A stretch of DNA of 64,000 nucleotides, from the NCBI RefSeq assembly GCF_000262465.1, contig NZ_CM001489.1, positions 2,352,597 through 2,416,596 of the forward strand, in the 5' to 3' direction. Both the position numbers and the translations under genes were made by a program. This DNA is from Frankia sp. QA3. Lineage in GTDB: Bacteria; Actinomycetota; Actinomycetes; Frankiales; Frankiaceae. The notes beneath the pieces are model-generated. The model saw only the letters and a list, made by a program, of their open reading frames with translations, did not search any database and was not told the origin of the DNA. Of this stretch, positions 9,459 to 18,062 are shown piece by piece. Numbering within the stretch: position 1 is the first letter of the stretch; every line of letters starts with the position of its first letter.

Positions 9459-9466
9459 ATGGACGC

Positions 9467-10078
9467 GTGGTGACTACCCGCCCTGGAGTGAGCCTGGCCC
9501 AGCGCAAGCGTCAGCTCGTCTCGGACGTGCTGACCGAGGCCGCGCTGAACCTGCTGGCCCGGAAAGGATTCGACGCGGTCACGGTCGACGAGATCGTGGC
9601 CGCCGCAGGCGTGTCCAAGCGGACGTTCTTCCGGTACTTCGCGTCCAAGGAGGACGTGGTCGTCCACTTCCTGACCGAGATGGGCGCCGGCATGCGCGCG
9701 GAACTGGCGGGCCGCCCCGCACCGGAGCCCCCGTCGGTGGCGCTGCGGCACACCGTCTGGGTCTCCATCGACGCCTGCGCCGGCCACGGCGACCGAGCGC
9801 TGCGCGTGGTGCAGCTGATCCTGGGCACGCCCGCCCTGCTCGCCCGCTTCCTGGAACGCCAGGCGCAGTGGCGCGACGAGCTGGCCGCGGAGGTGGCCCG
9901 CCGGCTGGCCCTCGACCCCGCCACCGACCTGTACCCGCAACTGGCCGCCGGAATTGCCCTGACCGCCTTCGACACAGTGCTCCAGCGGTGGAGCGCCAGC
10001 GACGGCGCCGAGGACCCCGCCGCACTGGCCGACCAGGCCTTCGCCGTCATCGCACCGGCGCTGGACGCCGCCGCCTAG
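9467..10078 (+). CDS. TetR-family regulator
   Basis: 203 residues from GTG 9467 (GTG 9470 is also possible). The N-terminal helix-turn-helix is clear: [39 protein letters not shown]. The C-terminal ligand domain has no recognised motif. No ribosome site precedes the start, but a promoter at 9430-9458 places the transcript start on the start codon, so leaderless translation fits. It is divergent from the SDR gene and probably represses it and itself. Confidence 0.9.
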   Translation: MVTTRPGVSLAQRKRQLVSDVLTEAALNLLARKGFDAVTVDEIVAAAGVSKRTFFRYFASKEDVVVHFLTEMGAGMRAELAGRPAPEPPSVALRHTVWVSIDACAGHGDRALRVVQLILGTPALLARFLERQAQWRDELAAEVARRLALDPATDLYPQLAAGIALTAFDTVLQRWSASDGAEDPAALADQAFAVIAPALDAAA

Positions 10079-10285
10079 GAACAGCCAGCGGGGTCCACAT
10101 CGACGGCACAGACTCCTCCGATCCATCTGGCCGGTCGGTCTCGGTCTTGTTCTCCCGGGGCCGCCACAAGTCGACAGCGAGCGGACGGGCGAACCGGAGC
10201 TGGATGTGGCCAGCGATCACCGACGAGGTCCAGGCCATCCCGGCCCCGCCGTGGCACCCCGCCCACGACCCGTCCCAGGAGCTCG

Positions 10286-10403
10286 GGTCAGCGGAATCCC
10301 CACGACCGCCGGCACGTCGAGCTTCACGGTCTGGTGCTCCGACTCCTACGGGCCGCTGCAGTTCGCAAAGCCCGTCACGCTCTCCATCCAGACCGAGGCC
10401 TGA
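10286..10403 (+). pseudogene. Putative-Ig (He_PIG-like) domain C-terminal fragment
   Basis: The frame ending at TGA 10401-10403 reads [19 protein letters not shown], then [22 protein letters not shown] is the signature of bacterial putative-Ig domains of secreted proteins. No start or upstream domain is present in frame. Low confidence because only about 38 residues survive. Confidence 0.35.
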
Positions 10404-10487
10404 ACGCACGTCGTCACCAGCAGGCGCACCCCGGCGGAACGGGCAACCTCACTACCCGTCGCCCGACCGGGGTGCCGCACTGCTGCC

Positions 10488-10858
10488 TCACACGGTCTCG
10501 GTGTCCTCGGCATCGTCGAGTACGAGCAGCCACCGGACCTCGCGCCGGCCCAGCGCCGTCACCACGCCGGCCGGTTCGACTCCGGCAGGCAGTCCCAATG
10601 CGTCGCGAAGTATCCGCAGATGGTCGACGACCAGCTCCGGGCGTTCCGCCGGTACCCACCACACGACGTCGAGCTCGGCGGCGTGCCGGTGGACGTACTC
10701 CAACGCCAGGGCGCTCTTGAGGAATCCCAGGCCTGAACCGCTACGTGGAACCCAGCCTCTTCCAGCGTCCAGGCGATCCATTCGGCCCACGCCCGGTCCG
10801 CCGGCGCATACGAGACGAAGGAATCCCAGCCGTCACCGTCGACGCCCCCACCGGTCAT
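10488..10858 (-). pseudogene. TIR-NB-ARC protein remnant with internal deletion
   Basis: From ATG 10858 the minus strand gives [19 protein letters not shown] and [16 protein letters not shown], the start of a TIR domain. Near 10724-10739 the frame shifts and continues as [34 protein letters not shown] and [14 protein letters not shown], an NB-ARC segment. The join removes most of the TIR domain and damages the P-loop (GSGLGFLKS instead of G-x-G-GKS/T). The reading ends at 10488, so the rest of NB-ARC and any sensor domain are missing. Such proteins are candidates for phage defence or signalling when intact. Confidence 0.6.
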
Positions 10859-11163
10859 CCCACAGCATCCCACCGTGGCGAATCCGAAAGGACGGCAGCG
10901 CAGCGGAGATCTGCGGCCGGCGTCGAGCGCCCGGTCCTTTTCGCCAGGCTGGTCCGGTGGCCTGCACGGACCGGTGTGGCGCCGGGAGTGATTGGCCGCA
11001 CGCTTCGGTGCAGCGCGGGTTCCGCGGTGCCAGGGTCGGGGGTATCGGCAGGTGGACGATCGAGCAGGTGTCGGCATACCAAGGCCCCCCCTCGCCCCAT
11101 CACGGCCGTCCCGATCACCCGGATCGCCGGCCAATGTCCCTACGAGCAACAAGGACGAAAACC
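10859..11163. other. Intergenic stretch without recognisable gene
   Basis: No frame here shows a recognisable domain. It holds the upstream side of the TIR remnant and, at 11150-11156, the AAGGACG ribosome site of the SRPBCC gene. Confidence 0.5.
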
Positions 11164-11634
11164 ATGACCGTGTCCATCATCGACACCGGACCGAACCAGG
11201 TCAGCCGATCGATCCTGGTGAACGCGCCGGTGAGCGAACTGTTTTCAATCGTGGCCGACCCGCGCCGGCACGGCGAGCTCGACGGCTCCGGCACGGTACG
11301 CACCACCGTCTCCGGCCCACCGCGGCTGACCGAAGGCGCGACCTTCTCGGTGAACATGAAAGCCTACGGCCTGCCGTACCGCATCACCAGCAGGGTCACG
11401 GCGTTCGAGGAGAACCGCCTCATCGAGTGGCGGCACCCGGTCGGACACCGGTGGCGCTGGCAGTTCAGCCCGGAGTCGAACGGCACCACCCGTGTCACCG
11501 AGACCTTCGACTACAGCAGAGCGGGACGGATCAAGGCCAGGATCCGATACTACGACCTCATCCGCGCCCCGAAGTTCAACGCGGCTGGCATCGAGGCGAC
11601 CCTGACCCAGCTCCAGGCCCGTTATGCGAGGTGA
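11164..11634 (+). CDS. SRPBCC (polyketide cyclase/START-like) family protein
   Basis: 156 residues from ATG 11164, preceded by AAGGACG. SRPBCC fold features: [20 protein letters not shown] at the N terminus, [20 protein letters not shown], then [10 protein letters not shown], and [10 protein letters not shown] before a C-terminal helix ending in [11 protein letters not shown]. Such proteins bind hydrophobic ligands in a deep cavity and act as cyclases, aromatases or carriers. The neighbours do not reveal its ligand. Monocistronic in appearance. Confidence 0.85.
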   Translation: MTVSIIDTGPNQVSRSILVNAPVSELFSIVADPRRHGELDGSGTVRTTVSGPPRLTEGATFSVNMKAYGLPYRITSRVTAFEENRLIEWRHPVGHRWRWQFSPESNGTTRVTETFDYSRAGRIKARIRYYDLIRAPKFNAAGIEATLTQLQARYAR

Positions 11635-12065
11635 CGATGGCATCGACTGTCGCAGGCCAAGCGCGACGATGGCACAAACAGCACGAGGACGAGGTCCTGC
11701 TCGACGTCGACGACCTCGACGACGTCGCCCCGGGCTGTGAGACCAAGCAGGGAGCCGGCCGGGTGCGTCAGACCCGGGGGCGTCAGACCCGGCCTGGCAC
11801 GACACCGGTGTCGTATCACGGACACGGATGCGCGTTTCCGCGGTGATATAAAACAATCGCACCTGCGGGTCGCCCTCTCGGGCTGGCTGGTGGAAGTGTC
11901 AGGAACTCCCATCTCCTGAAGCCCGGAGGGCATCTTCATGCCCACCACACCGGTACACACCACAAACCGTCCGGCGCATCTCGGCCAAGAGGTGGGCGGC
12001 TGACCGGGGTGCTCAGGGCCGTCGGTCGAAGGCGCGGCAATAACGATTCCGGGAGTTGGGGGAAC
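11635..12065. other. Long intergenic region upstream of AraC gene
   Basis: No convincing gene; a 69-codon frame from ATG 11637 lacks family signal. It contains the repeat at 11751-11777 with a further GCGTCAGACCCGG just after, and an AT-rich TATAAA at 11847-11852 in otherwise GC-rich DNA that could be a promoter for the AraC gene. Confidence 0.4.
11751..11777 (+). repeat. 27-bp dispersed repeat, copy A
   Basis: The segment GG(A)(G)CCGGCCGG-TGCGTCAGACCCGG recurs at 24230-24256 with two mismatches. Both copies are intergenic beside gene remnants, and copy B is about 190 bp from an IS6 fragment, so they may be insertion-sequence ends. Confidence 0.5.
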
Positions 12066-13049
12066 ATGCTGCCCGAAACAGTGTTCCACAGCGAGGACCT
12101 ACCTGCATCGGAGCGGTTCGACGCCTGGCAGGCGTGTATGAGCCGTACGCACGCGCCCCTGCAGCTGGACAGCGAGTGTGCCGCGAACTTTCGGGCACAC
12201 CAGCGGTTGATCGGGCTGGGGGCTGTTTCGGTATGGCCCGCGACCTTCGAACAGTTGGTCTTCATGAGGACGCCCCGGCTGATCCGGCAGTCCGACCCGG
12301 AGGTCTACCATCTATCCCTCATGCTCCGGGGCGAGGCAGTGGCTTCGTGGGGGCGGCAGGGAAGTTCTTATCAGCCGTTCGACTTCCACACCAACGACTC
12401 CTCACGGCCGTATGAGATCTGGACCGGGCAGGGGCCGATCTCGTCCGTGGGCATCGAGATCCCCAAGGCCCTGCTGCCCATACCGGGGAACAAGGTCGAT
12501 CAGGTGATCGGGCAACACATGTCGGGGCGGGCGGGAATCGGCGCGCTGTTGGCGCAGTTCCTCACCACGCTCGCCGCTGACGCCGGGCACTACCAGCCCA
12601 CTGATGGCCCACGCCTGGGCACCGTCCTGGTCGACCTCGTGGCAACCATGTTCGCCCACACCCTGGAAGCCGAGCCGGCCCTGCCGCCGGAGACCCGCGC
12701 TCGGACGCTGACCCTCCGCATCAAAGCCTTCATCCGGAGCAACCTGCACGACCCCGACCTGACGCCAGGTCACATCGCCGCCGTGCACCACGTCTCGCGC
12801 GGCTACCTGCATCGCCTCTTCCAGGCTGAAGCCGACACCGTCGCCTCCTACATCCGCAGCCAGCGCCTGGAAGGCGCCCGCCGCGACCTCATCGACCCGG
12901 CGCTGAGGGCAACCCCCGTCCATGTCATCGCCACCCGCTGGGGTTTCCCTCGCGCAGCCGACTTCACCCGGGCGTTCCGCACCGCCTACGGCACCACGCC
13001 TACAGACCACAGACAGCAGGCCCCATCGCTTCCAGGGCAGGCCTCGTAG
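12066..13049 (+). CDS. AraC/XylS-family regulator
   Basis: 327 residues from ATG 12066 (GGGAGTTGGGGG upstream); a longer GTG start at 12009 is less likely. The N-terminal half is the AraC_binding_2-type cupin region beginning TVFHSEDLPASERFDAWQA, with RLIRQSDPEVYHLSLML further on. The C-terminal 100 residues are a double helix-turn-helix: LTPGHIAAVHHVSRGYLHRL, then VHVIATRWGFPRAADFTRAF and YGTTPTDHR. No target gene is adjacent. A fragment of a close relative lies at 15202-15295. Confidence 0.9.
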   Translation: MLPETVFHSEDLPASERFDAWQACMSRTHAPLQLDSECAANFRAHQRLIGLGAVSVWPATFEQLVFMRTPRLIRQSDPEVYHLSLMLRGEAVASWGRQGSSYQPFDFHTNDSSRPYEIWTGQGPISSVGIEIPKALLPIPGNKVDQVIGQHMSGRAGIGALLAQFLTTLAADAGHYQPTDGPRLGTVLVDLVATMFAHTLEAEPALPPETRARTLTLRIKAFIRSNLHDPDLTPGHIAAVHHVSRGYLHRLFQAEADTVASYIRSQRLEGARRDLIDPALRATPVHVIATRWGFPRAADFTRAFRTAYGTTPTDHRQQAPSLPGQAS

Positions 13050-13210
13050 CAGACCGGAGCACGTGTGCGGTCAGAGCACGAAGACCTGTTGCTCACGTCT
13101 GGCCGCACCGGGTGCAGTAGACGCATTGCCAAGGTGATCGGGAACTCGGTGCTAACGACGAGGCGGCGACTGCCGGGCAGGCTGAGACGCGGCTCCGGGG
13201 CCGGGCGGGC

Positions 13211-13277
13211 CGCGAGGAGTCACGGCATGGCGCGCCCCACCGAGTGGCTGGTCAGACGGTCTCGGGCGTGGGACAGG
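13211..13277 (+). repeat. Dispersed repeat, copy 1
   Basis: The core GGAGTCACGGCATGGCGCG (13216-13234) and following sequence to GTGGGACAGG match copies at 28240-28306 and, inverted, 32353-32440. In each copy the internal ATG would begin a peptide of type M-A/T-R-P, so the unit may be the start of a lost transposase or an insertion-sequence end. Confidence 0.55.
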
Positions 13278-13284
13278 AGGCGGT

Positions 13285-14640
13285 GTGGCCCGTCAGGAAC
13301 GACCCGTCGACCCGGCGGCCGGACCGTTGGAGGCATTTGCCTCTGAACTACGAAAGGTCCGTGAGGACGCCGGTGGGCCGACCTATCGTCTGCTCGCGAG
13401 AAAGGCGGGCTACAGCGCCAGCACCCTGTCGGAGGCGGCCGGCGGGCAACGTCAGCCCAGCCTGGAGGTCACCCTTGCCTACGCGGGTGCCTGCGGCGCG
13501 GACGTGTCCGTCTGGCGGCGGCGGTGGTACGAGCTCGACGCCGCGCTGTGCGGACCGCGCAAAACCGGTTCCGCGCCTGCTGCCGGCTCGCCGGCCGCTA
13601 TCGTCGGCTCCGCCACCGGCACGGCCCCCACCGGCGGTTCCACCGCCGCCTGCGCCGATCAGACCGCGGTCGTGTCCGGCTCGACCGTTGTCACCATCGA
13701 CCCTGCCACCGCCACCCCCGCCGGGTCCGGGTCGCCCGCCGAGGCGAGCGAGCCGGTCGGCTCCGGGGCCGGCGCGGACGACCCACGGCCGGCGCCGAGG
13801 GGAGGGCGCCGGCCGTGGCGCCGCCGCGGCGTCGTGGCCGCGATGGTGGCGCTCGTGGTCGTCGCGGCCGTCGTCGTGACCGCGACGACGGGCTGGTCGA
13901 CGCGGACGGCCAAGGGCACCCGGCCGCTGCCGGCGGGCGCGCCGAGCTGCCCGGCGATCCCCGCGGGCTCGGCGTTCATCGGCAAGACCTATCCCGCGGG
14001 CGCCCGGGTCCGGGCCGAGCCCCGCGCCGACGCGCAGGTCCTGCGCATCCTGCCGGGGAACTGCGACACCGGATTCGCCGGGTACTGCATCGGCGAGAAG
14101 GTCTACGACAGGACCGCCGGAACGCCGGACGTCCGCTGGTTCCGGGTCATCGGCGGCGGTGTGACGACCTCCGCGATGATCCACGGCAACCCACCGCCGG
14201 CCGCGCCCCCGCAGCGCTGCGGGGGCGACCGGCCCGGGCCGGTATCCCTGCGCCTGACCGTGGGTCCGAATTCGGCAGACCCGTGGACCATCGATCTGCA
14301 GGCGACCGGGAACACCGTCGACATCGTCGGGTTCGCCATCTCCTACACCCCGGACACCCGACTTTCCGGTGCCCGCACCTGGCACCACGTCGATCTCGTC
14401 GACTCGGCGAACTCGTCGTTCTACGCCACCTGGACGCCGGCGGGGCTCGGCACCCCGACGTCGCGGGCGCAGGCGGCCGTCGTCGCCGTCGCCTGTCTGG
14501 GTGGGGACAGTCCTACCCGGGTGAGCGACGTGCGGGGGGTGCGCTGGACCCCCCGCTCCCCGATCGACCGCATGCCGTTGAGCCCGGCCGACCTCTCCGC
14601 CGCGTCCGTCTCCGCCTGCCACTACCCCGCCGGTCGGTGA
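13285..14640 (+). CDS. XRE helix-turn-helix protein with TM segment and SH3-like exported domain
   Basis: 451 residues from GTG 13285, with GGAGG at 13276-13280. Residues 1-85 form a Cro/XRE-type DNA-binding domain (ASELRKVREDAGGPTYRLLA, then RKAGYSASTLSEAAGGQRQ). A Thr/Ala/Gly-rich linker and an RRRG stop lead into one hydrophobic segment (VVAAMVALVVVAAVVVTAT, about 192-210). The C-terminal part is predicted outside and begins with a bacterial SH3-like domain (ARVRAEPRADAQVLRILPG, FAGYCIGEKV, RWFRVIGGG). It could link an envelope signal to transcription; the family is seen repeatedly in actinomycetes but not characterised. A hairpin follows the stop codon. Confidence 0.8.
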   Translation: MARQERPVDPAAGPLEAFASELRKVREDAGGPTYRLLARKAGYSASTLSEAAGGQRQPSLEVTLAYAGACGADVSVWRRRWYELDAALCGPRKTGSAPAAGSPAAIVGSATGTAPTGGSTAACADQTAVVSGSTVVTIDPATATPAGSGSPAEASEPVGSGAGADDPRPAPRGGRRPWRRRGVVAAMVALVVVAAVVVTATTGWSTRTAKGTRPLPAGAPSCPAIPAGSAFIGKTYPAGARVRAEPRADAQVLRILPGNCDTGFAGYCIGEKVYDRTAGTPDVRWFRVIGGGVTTSAMIHGNPPPAAPPQRCGGDRPGPVSLRLTVGPNSADPWTIDLQATGNTVDIVGFAISYTPDTRLSGARTWHHVDLVDSANSSFYATWTPAGLGTPTSRAQAAVVAVACLGGDSPTRVSDVRGVRWTPRSPIDRMPLSPADLSAASVSACHYPAGR

Positions 14641-14679
14641 GCCGGGGCCGAGCGCACCTGCCCGATCATCCCCCGGCTC
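14639..14679. terminator. Stem-loop after XRE-SH3 gene
   Basis: GAGCCGGGG (14639-14647) pairs perfectly with CCCCGGCTC (14671-14679) across a 23-nt loop, starting on the stop codon. No T-run follows, which is common for actinobacterial terminators. Confidence 0.4.
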
Positions 14680-14770
14680 TCAGCGGATAGCCGCCGGTGA
14701 CGAAGCCGCCCTCGGCCGAGCAGAGGTAGATCAACGCGGCGACGACGTCGGCGACAGAAGACGACCAGCC
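14666..14770 (-). pseudogene. SDR C-terminal remnant
   Basis: The minus strand ends VADVVAALIYLCSAEGGF, VTGGYPLRAGG, stop. This is the conserved end of SDR enzymes (A-x-VYLCS-E-A-FVTG-x-L-V-GG). No Rossmann or YxxxK region precedes it, so only the last 30-odd residues remain. Confidence 0.5.
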
Positions 14771-15201
14771 GGCCACTAATGTAGCCACGACGAATCTATT
14801 CCGGTCCAGGAAGATGCCGGTGCGGTCACCCGCCTCGGAGCTGTGGTCCGCCGCCGCGGCCCGACCAGAAGGCGCACCGGAACAGAAACCAGCAGCATCG
14901 TTAGCCCGACCGCCGGGCCGCCATGAGTTGATTGTCTGGAATTGATCGATCGGCCACCACGTCCCTGTCGACCAACTGCCGGGTCGCGCATGATGGGGCA
15001 CACCGCAACACGCAGCGGGCTCGTTCCAGAGAGGTGCGACGGAACCGCCATCAGGTGGACCGGCGAGCATCCGACCCGTGAGCCGTCCATTTCCTCCGAG
15101 AATCCGGGGGTAATGGCCTGGCGCCGTCGGACCGTGTGCGATGTTGAGGACCTGGGCGTCGCGGGAATGGCACTCAAGGGGAGGAAGGAGGGAAGATTCT
15201 T

Positions 15202-15295
15202 ATCGAGGCGGTGTTCCCGAGCGAGGATTTACCCACGGCGGAGCCGCTCGACTTCCGGATGATCAGCCAGTCCGATCCCAGGCAACACCATACCG
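15202..15295 (+). pseudogene. AraC-type regulator N-terminal remnant with internal deletion
   Basis: The frame reads IEAVFPSEDLPTAEPLDF directly followed by RMISQSDPRQ. The intact AraC protein at 12066-13049 has VFHSEDLPASERFD and, about 50 residues later, RLIRQSDPEVYH. The fragment therefore joins two conserved blocks after loss of the intervening sequence, and no DNA-binding domain follows. An AGGAAGGAGG ribosome site still precedes it. Confidence 0.5.
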
Positions 15296-15530
15296 CTCCC
15301 CGGCGATGCCGTCGGCGACCCGCAACGAGCACCCCGGCTCCCCCGGTCGCGAGCAGAAAACTTTTGCGCGGCAAGAGGCCGGAATCGGCTGTGGAACATT
15401 CTTGGAGGTACGAGCCTGGAACCACTCGAACACATCAGCCCAGGTCGCAGGCCACATGAATCCGACTGGTTTCAGTTTGGCCCCTTGCCGTTCGGCGTCC
15501 GTCCGATTCACGCAGACAGAGGAGATCGCT

Positions 15531-15955
15531 TTACGAACACGTAAGATCTATGCTGGCACAGGCGCGATCATCACCACGATTTTCCTCGCGCTTGCCACAG
15601 GTTCCGCGCCGGCCCAGGCTGCGACAAACCCGTACACGCCCGAGGAGGTCCGCGGCTCCGGCTATGCAGTAAAGCACCATTTCGCCCTGTCGGGCGGCGG
15701 CTCGACCGTCTAGCTGCTGTACAACTCCGCCAACGACAACAACTGCGCCACCACCAAGTCGACCGAAATTGGAACTCGGACGCTGACGGAGTTTATGTCA
15801 CGACCGATCCCTCCGCGTGGCATGCGGATAGTAACAACTACGCTTATTACGCGGGGCCTGTCTACGTGCATGCGCCGGGTACATGCGTCTACTACGGTGG
15901 CCAGGACTCCACGTCGAACGGCTGGTACGGGGTTGGACCGACCGCCTGCGGCTGA
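15531..15955 (+). pseudogene. SapA-like secreted protein, inactivated
   Basis: A perfect ribosome site AGAGGAGA (15518-15525) is followed at start-codon distance by TTA, probably a decayed TTG. Then comes a signal peptide (RTRKIYAGTG, TTIFLALATGSAPAQA) and a mature part resembling spore-associated protein A of Streptomyces: GSGYAVKHHFALSGGGSTV, in-frame TAG at 15711-15713, LLYNSANDNNCATT, a frameshift near 15770, then YYAGPVYVHAPGTCVYYGG and GPTACG. The first conserved Cys (CGSGY) is Arg here. Four lesions in a short gene show it is dead, yet the reading remains recognisable, so inactivation is recent. Confidence 0.65.
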
Positions 15956-16060
15956 CCGTGTTTTCATGGAGGGTTGCTCAAGACCCCTGACCACCTGATC
16001 TAGATTGCGACATCGTAGTAGGCCGGTGCACCGCCAAAGATCTTGATTGAGGAGTCCTGC

Positions 16061-16150
16061 ATGCCGTCTGGCCGTCAGGACCACGCGGCGCGGCCCCGCA
16101 ACCGTCGAGGCCGAGGTGACAGCGAGTTGTCACCTCGGCCTCATCCATGA
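16061..16150 (+). CDS. Possible 29-residue peptide over a strong hairpin
   Basis: ATG 16061 has GAGGAG at 16049-16054 (6-nt spacing) and reads 29 codons to TGA 16148-16150, giving a basic peptide rich in Arg, Pro and Gly. The terminator-like hairpin 16107-16142 lies inside its coding part, a layout seen in leader peptides, but no co-directional gene follows. It may equally be chance within the 3' region of the SapA-like pseudogene. Confidence 0.25.
   Translation: MPSGRQDHAARPRNRRGRGDSELSPRPHP
16107..16142. terminator. Perfect 14-bp stem-loop
   Basis: GAGGCCGAGGTGAC (16107-16120) pairs perfectly with GTCACCTCGGCCTC (16129-16142) around AGCGAGTT. It lies about 150 nt after the SapA-like pseudogene and may be its terminator. 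Confidence 0.55.
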
Positions 16151-16341
16151 TCTCCACTTTGTGCAACAGCGACCACCGATCCACCATTTCTAAACAATCA
16201 ATTATTTTCATACATATGGTTCACTCGGCCGCGACAATGTGGACCGCTTCGTCTGCCAGGTCGGGCGAGATGCTCGAACTCCTTGAGAGCGGACGGCAGC
16301 TCTGACACGCCGGGCGGGTGGGGCATCGCGACGGCTCAGTA

Positions 16342-16944
16342 CTAGAGGCCGAAGGCGCCGCCTTCGATGAGGATGAGAAGACCGATGGCGATCAGGACCA
16401 GCGGCAGCAGAATGCGTCCCCGACGGCTGAGGGTTTTGGCCACGACGGGGCGGGTTGCGAGGAACCATCCGGCGGCGCACCAGACGGCGGTCAGGATGAG
16501 GAAGACCGCGACGTAGACGCTCATGCCGCCGATTCCTGCGGTGGCGAAGACCGGCACGTAGACGCCGATGTTGTCGCCGCCGTTGGCGACGGTGACGGCG
16601 GCGACTTCCAGCGGGTTCGGTCCGCGTTCGTCGCCCTCGGTCTCGTCCTCGTCCTGATCGCCGTGGCGGTCCTTCCATGTCTGCCAGGCGGCTTTGAGGC
16701 CCAGGGCGAGGGGGAGCAGCCCGAGGTAGGGCACGGCGGACTCGGGCAGGAAGGTGGCGCCGAACGCGGCGGCGATCGCCGCCGCGAGGATCGCGGCAAA
16801 GCCGAGGTACTGGCCGGCGACGATCCGGGCGGTGGAACCGGGGTGGCCGGCGCCGCGGGCGAAGAACAGCGAGAGGATCAGTATGTCGTCGATGTTGGTG
16901 ACGGCGAACAAGCCAGCCGCCTGCCCGATGATGGCCAGGCTCAC
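16342..16944 (-). CDS. CadD-family cadmium resistance/LysE-like transporter
   Basis: 200 residues from GTG 16944, about 5-6 transmembrane segments. CadD features: FAVTNIDDILILSLFFA in segment 1, VTVANGGDNIGVYVPVFAT after the central loop, and a final hydrophobic segment LLPLVLIAIGLLILIEGG. The two acidic NIDD/GGDN motifs are hallmark residues of this family. The acidic cytosolic loop (GDQDEDETEGDE) is between segments 3 and 4. No SmtB/ArsR regulator is adjacent. The true start is uncertain since no clear ribosome site precedes 16944. Confidence 0.85.
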   Translation of the reverse strand: MSLAIIGQAAGLFAVTNIDDILILSLFFARGAGHPGSTARIVAGQYLGFAAILAAAIAAAFGATFLPESAVPYLGLLPLALGLKAAWQTWKDRHGDQDEDETEGDERGPNPLEVAAVTVANGGDNIGVYVPVFATAGIGGMSVYVAVFLILTAVWCAAGWFLATRPVVAKTLSRRGRILLPLVLIAIGLLILIEGGAFGL

Positions 16945-17145
16945 CGGTGGATGGACTTCGTCACGAGCGGCATCCGCTGACCGTAACGGGTGCCCGGGAC
17001 AGCTCCGGCGGCCAGGCCAGGACCGCCCCACCGGTAGCCAGTACGGGCCGCGGACCATGTCGCCCCGGTCGTGCTGGTGGTCATCGGGAGGTTTCTCGGG
17101 AGGTTCGCCGGGACGTAGCCCCGCGCAGGTCGGGTCGGCTACGAA

Positions 17146-17505
17146 TCAGCGGGGTTCGAGGCGGTATCCCATCCCCCGCACGGTGGAGATTCGCTCCGCT
17201 CCGACTTTACGGCGAAGGTACCCGACCGGTCGGGGATGTTGCGCTCCAGATAGGCCTGAAGCAGGCTGCGCACGTCGGGAAAGGGCGCCGACGTCCGCGG
17301 GTCGACGGTCTGCTCGGCGAACCGCCGCAGCTGGGCGACCTGCAGGGCGAGTCCGCGGCCGATCCGCTCGTCCATCCGGGACAGCAGCACCCCGCGCGAG
17401 ACCAGGACCGACCCGGCCAGCGCCACGGCAACGAGCAGCACCTGCCAGCCGAGGATGCGCAGCCGCGCCGACGTCGCCGCGTCGCGGGCCAGCGCCGCCG
17501 GCCTC
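17146..17505 (-). pseudogene. Chimeric remnant: sensor kinase N terminus joined to OmpR-type C terminus
   Basis: Reading the minus strand, LRILGWQVLLVAVALAGSV and SRGVLLSRMDERIGRGLALQ give the first membrane segment and periplasmic start of a sensor histidine kinase, ending at SLLQAYLERNIPDRSGTF. Immediately after, in another frame, LRRKVGAERISTVRGMGYRL and EPR-stop give the winged-helix end of an OmpR-type response regulator. Kinase, receiver and most of the DNA-binding domain are missing. The junction near 17222 is a deletion or recombination scar. Confidence 0.55.
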
Positions 17506-17600
17506 GGGCGACGCGCCGGCAGCCACCCTCATCCATGCCGGCCTGACCTCAGCCTGACGGGCGATAACGGGGCGAGCATGAGAGGGCCATGAGGACCTTC

Positions 17601-17978
17601 TCATTGCGTCCCATCCCCTTCATGTCGCGCCGGCTCGATGAGCGACGTCGGCCGGCTCGGCGAGGGACGCCGCCGGCTCAGTGGCCGACGTTCCCGGCCG
17701 TCGAGGTCATGGTCGGTGGGGGCCGGACCGCGATGACGGTCGGGCCGAGGGGTGGTGGCATTGCGCACCAGGATGGGCCCGCCCAGATCGGGTGGGGCCG
17801 CCCGATCGCCGGTTCCGAAGGCGGCCTGGAGAACGTACAGCGCGAGCGGGACGGCGGCGGCGATCCCCGCCAACATCAACATGCGGGGCATCGGCCGCCG
17901 GTACCGGCGCGGCGGGGCAGGCGCGTCGCCGAGGGCCGTCTCCTCGCCCGTCTCACCCCGAAGCCCCATGGGGACCAT
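17601..17978 (-). CDS. Small putative single-pass membrane protein
   Basis: About 125 residues if started at ATG 17978. A Pro/Arg-rich start (APAPPRRYRRPMPR) precedes one hydrophobic segment (MLMLAGIAAAVPLALYVLQA), followed by a hydrophilic Pro/Arg-rich tail. No ribosome site or family is recognised. It is divergent from the sortase pseudogene, and its tail composition looks weakly coding, so it may also be a remnant. Confidence 0.3.
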   Translation of the reverse strand: MVPMGLRGETGEETALGDAPAPPRRYRRPMPRMLMLAGIAAAVPLALYVLQAAFGTGDRAAPPDLGGPILVRNATTPRPDRHRGPAPTDHDLDGRERRPLSRRRPSPSRPTSLIEPARHEGDGTQ

Positions 17979-18062
17979 GGGTAAGGCGCCGCGCCCAGCG
18001 GGCTTCGGCCCGGGCTGGGCGAGGCGTCGGGTAGCCGGCCCGACGGCGGCCAGGACGCGGCG

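Noticed and set aside
10206..10403. Intact small secreted Ig protein
   Set aside because: No signal peptide or proper start; only the last part looks like a putative-Ig domain, so it is listed as a fragment.
11637..11846. 69-codon ORF after the SRPBCC gene
   Set aside because: No ribosome site or family signal, and it runs through a dispersed repeat.
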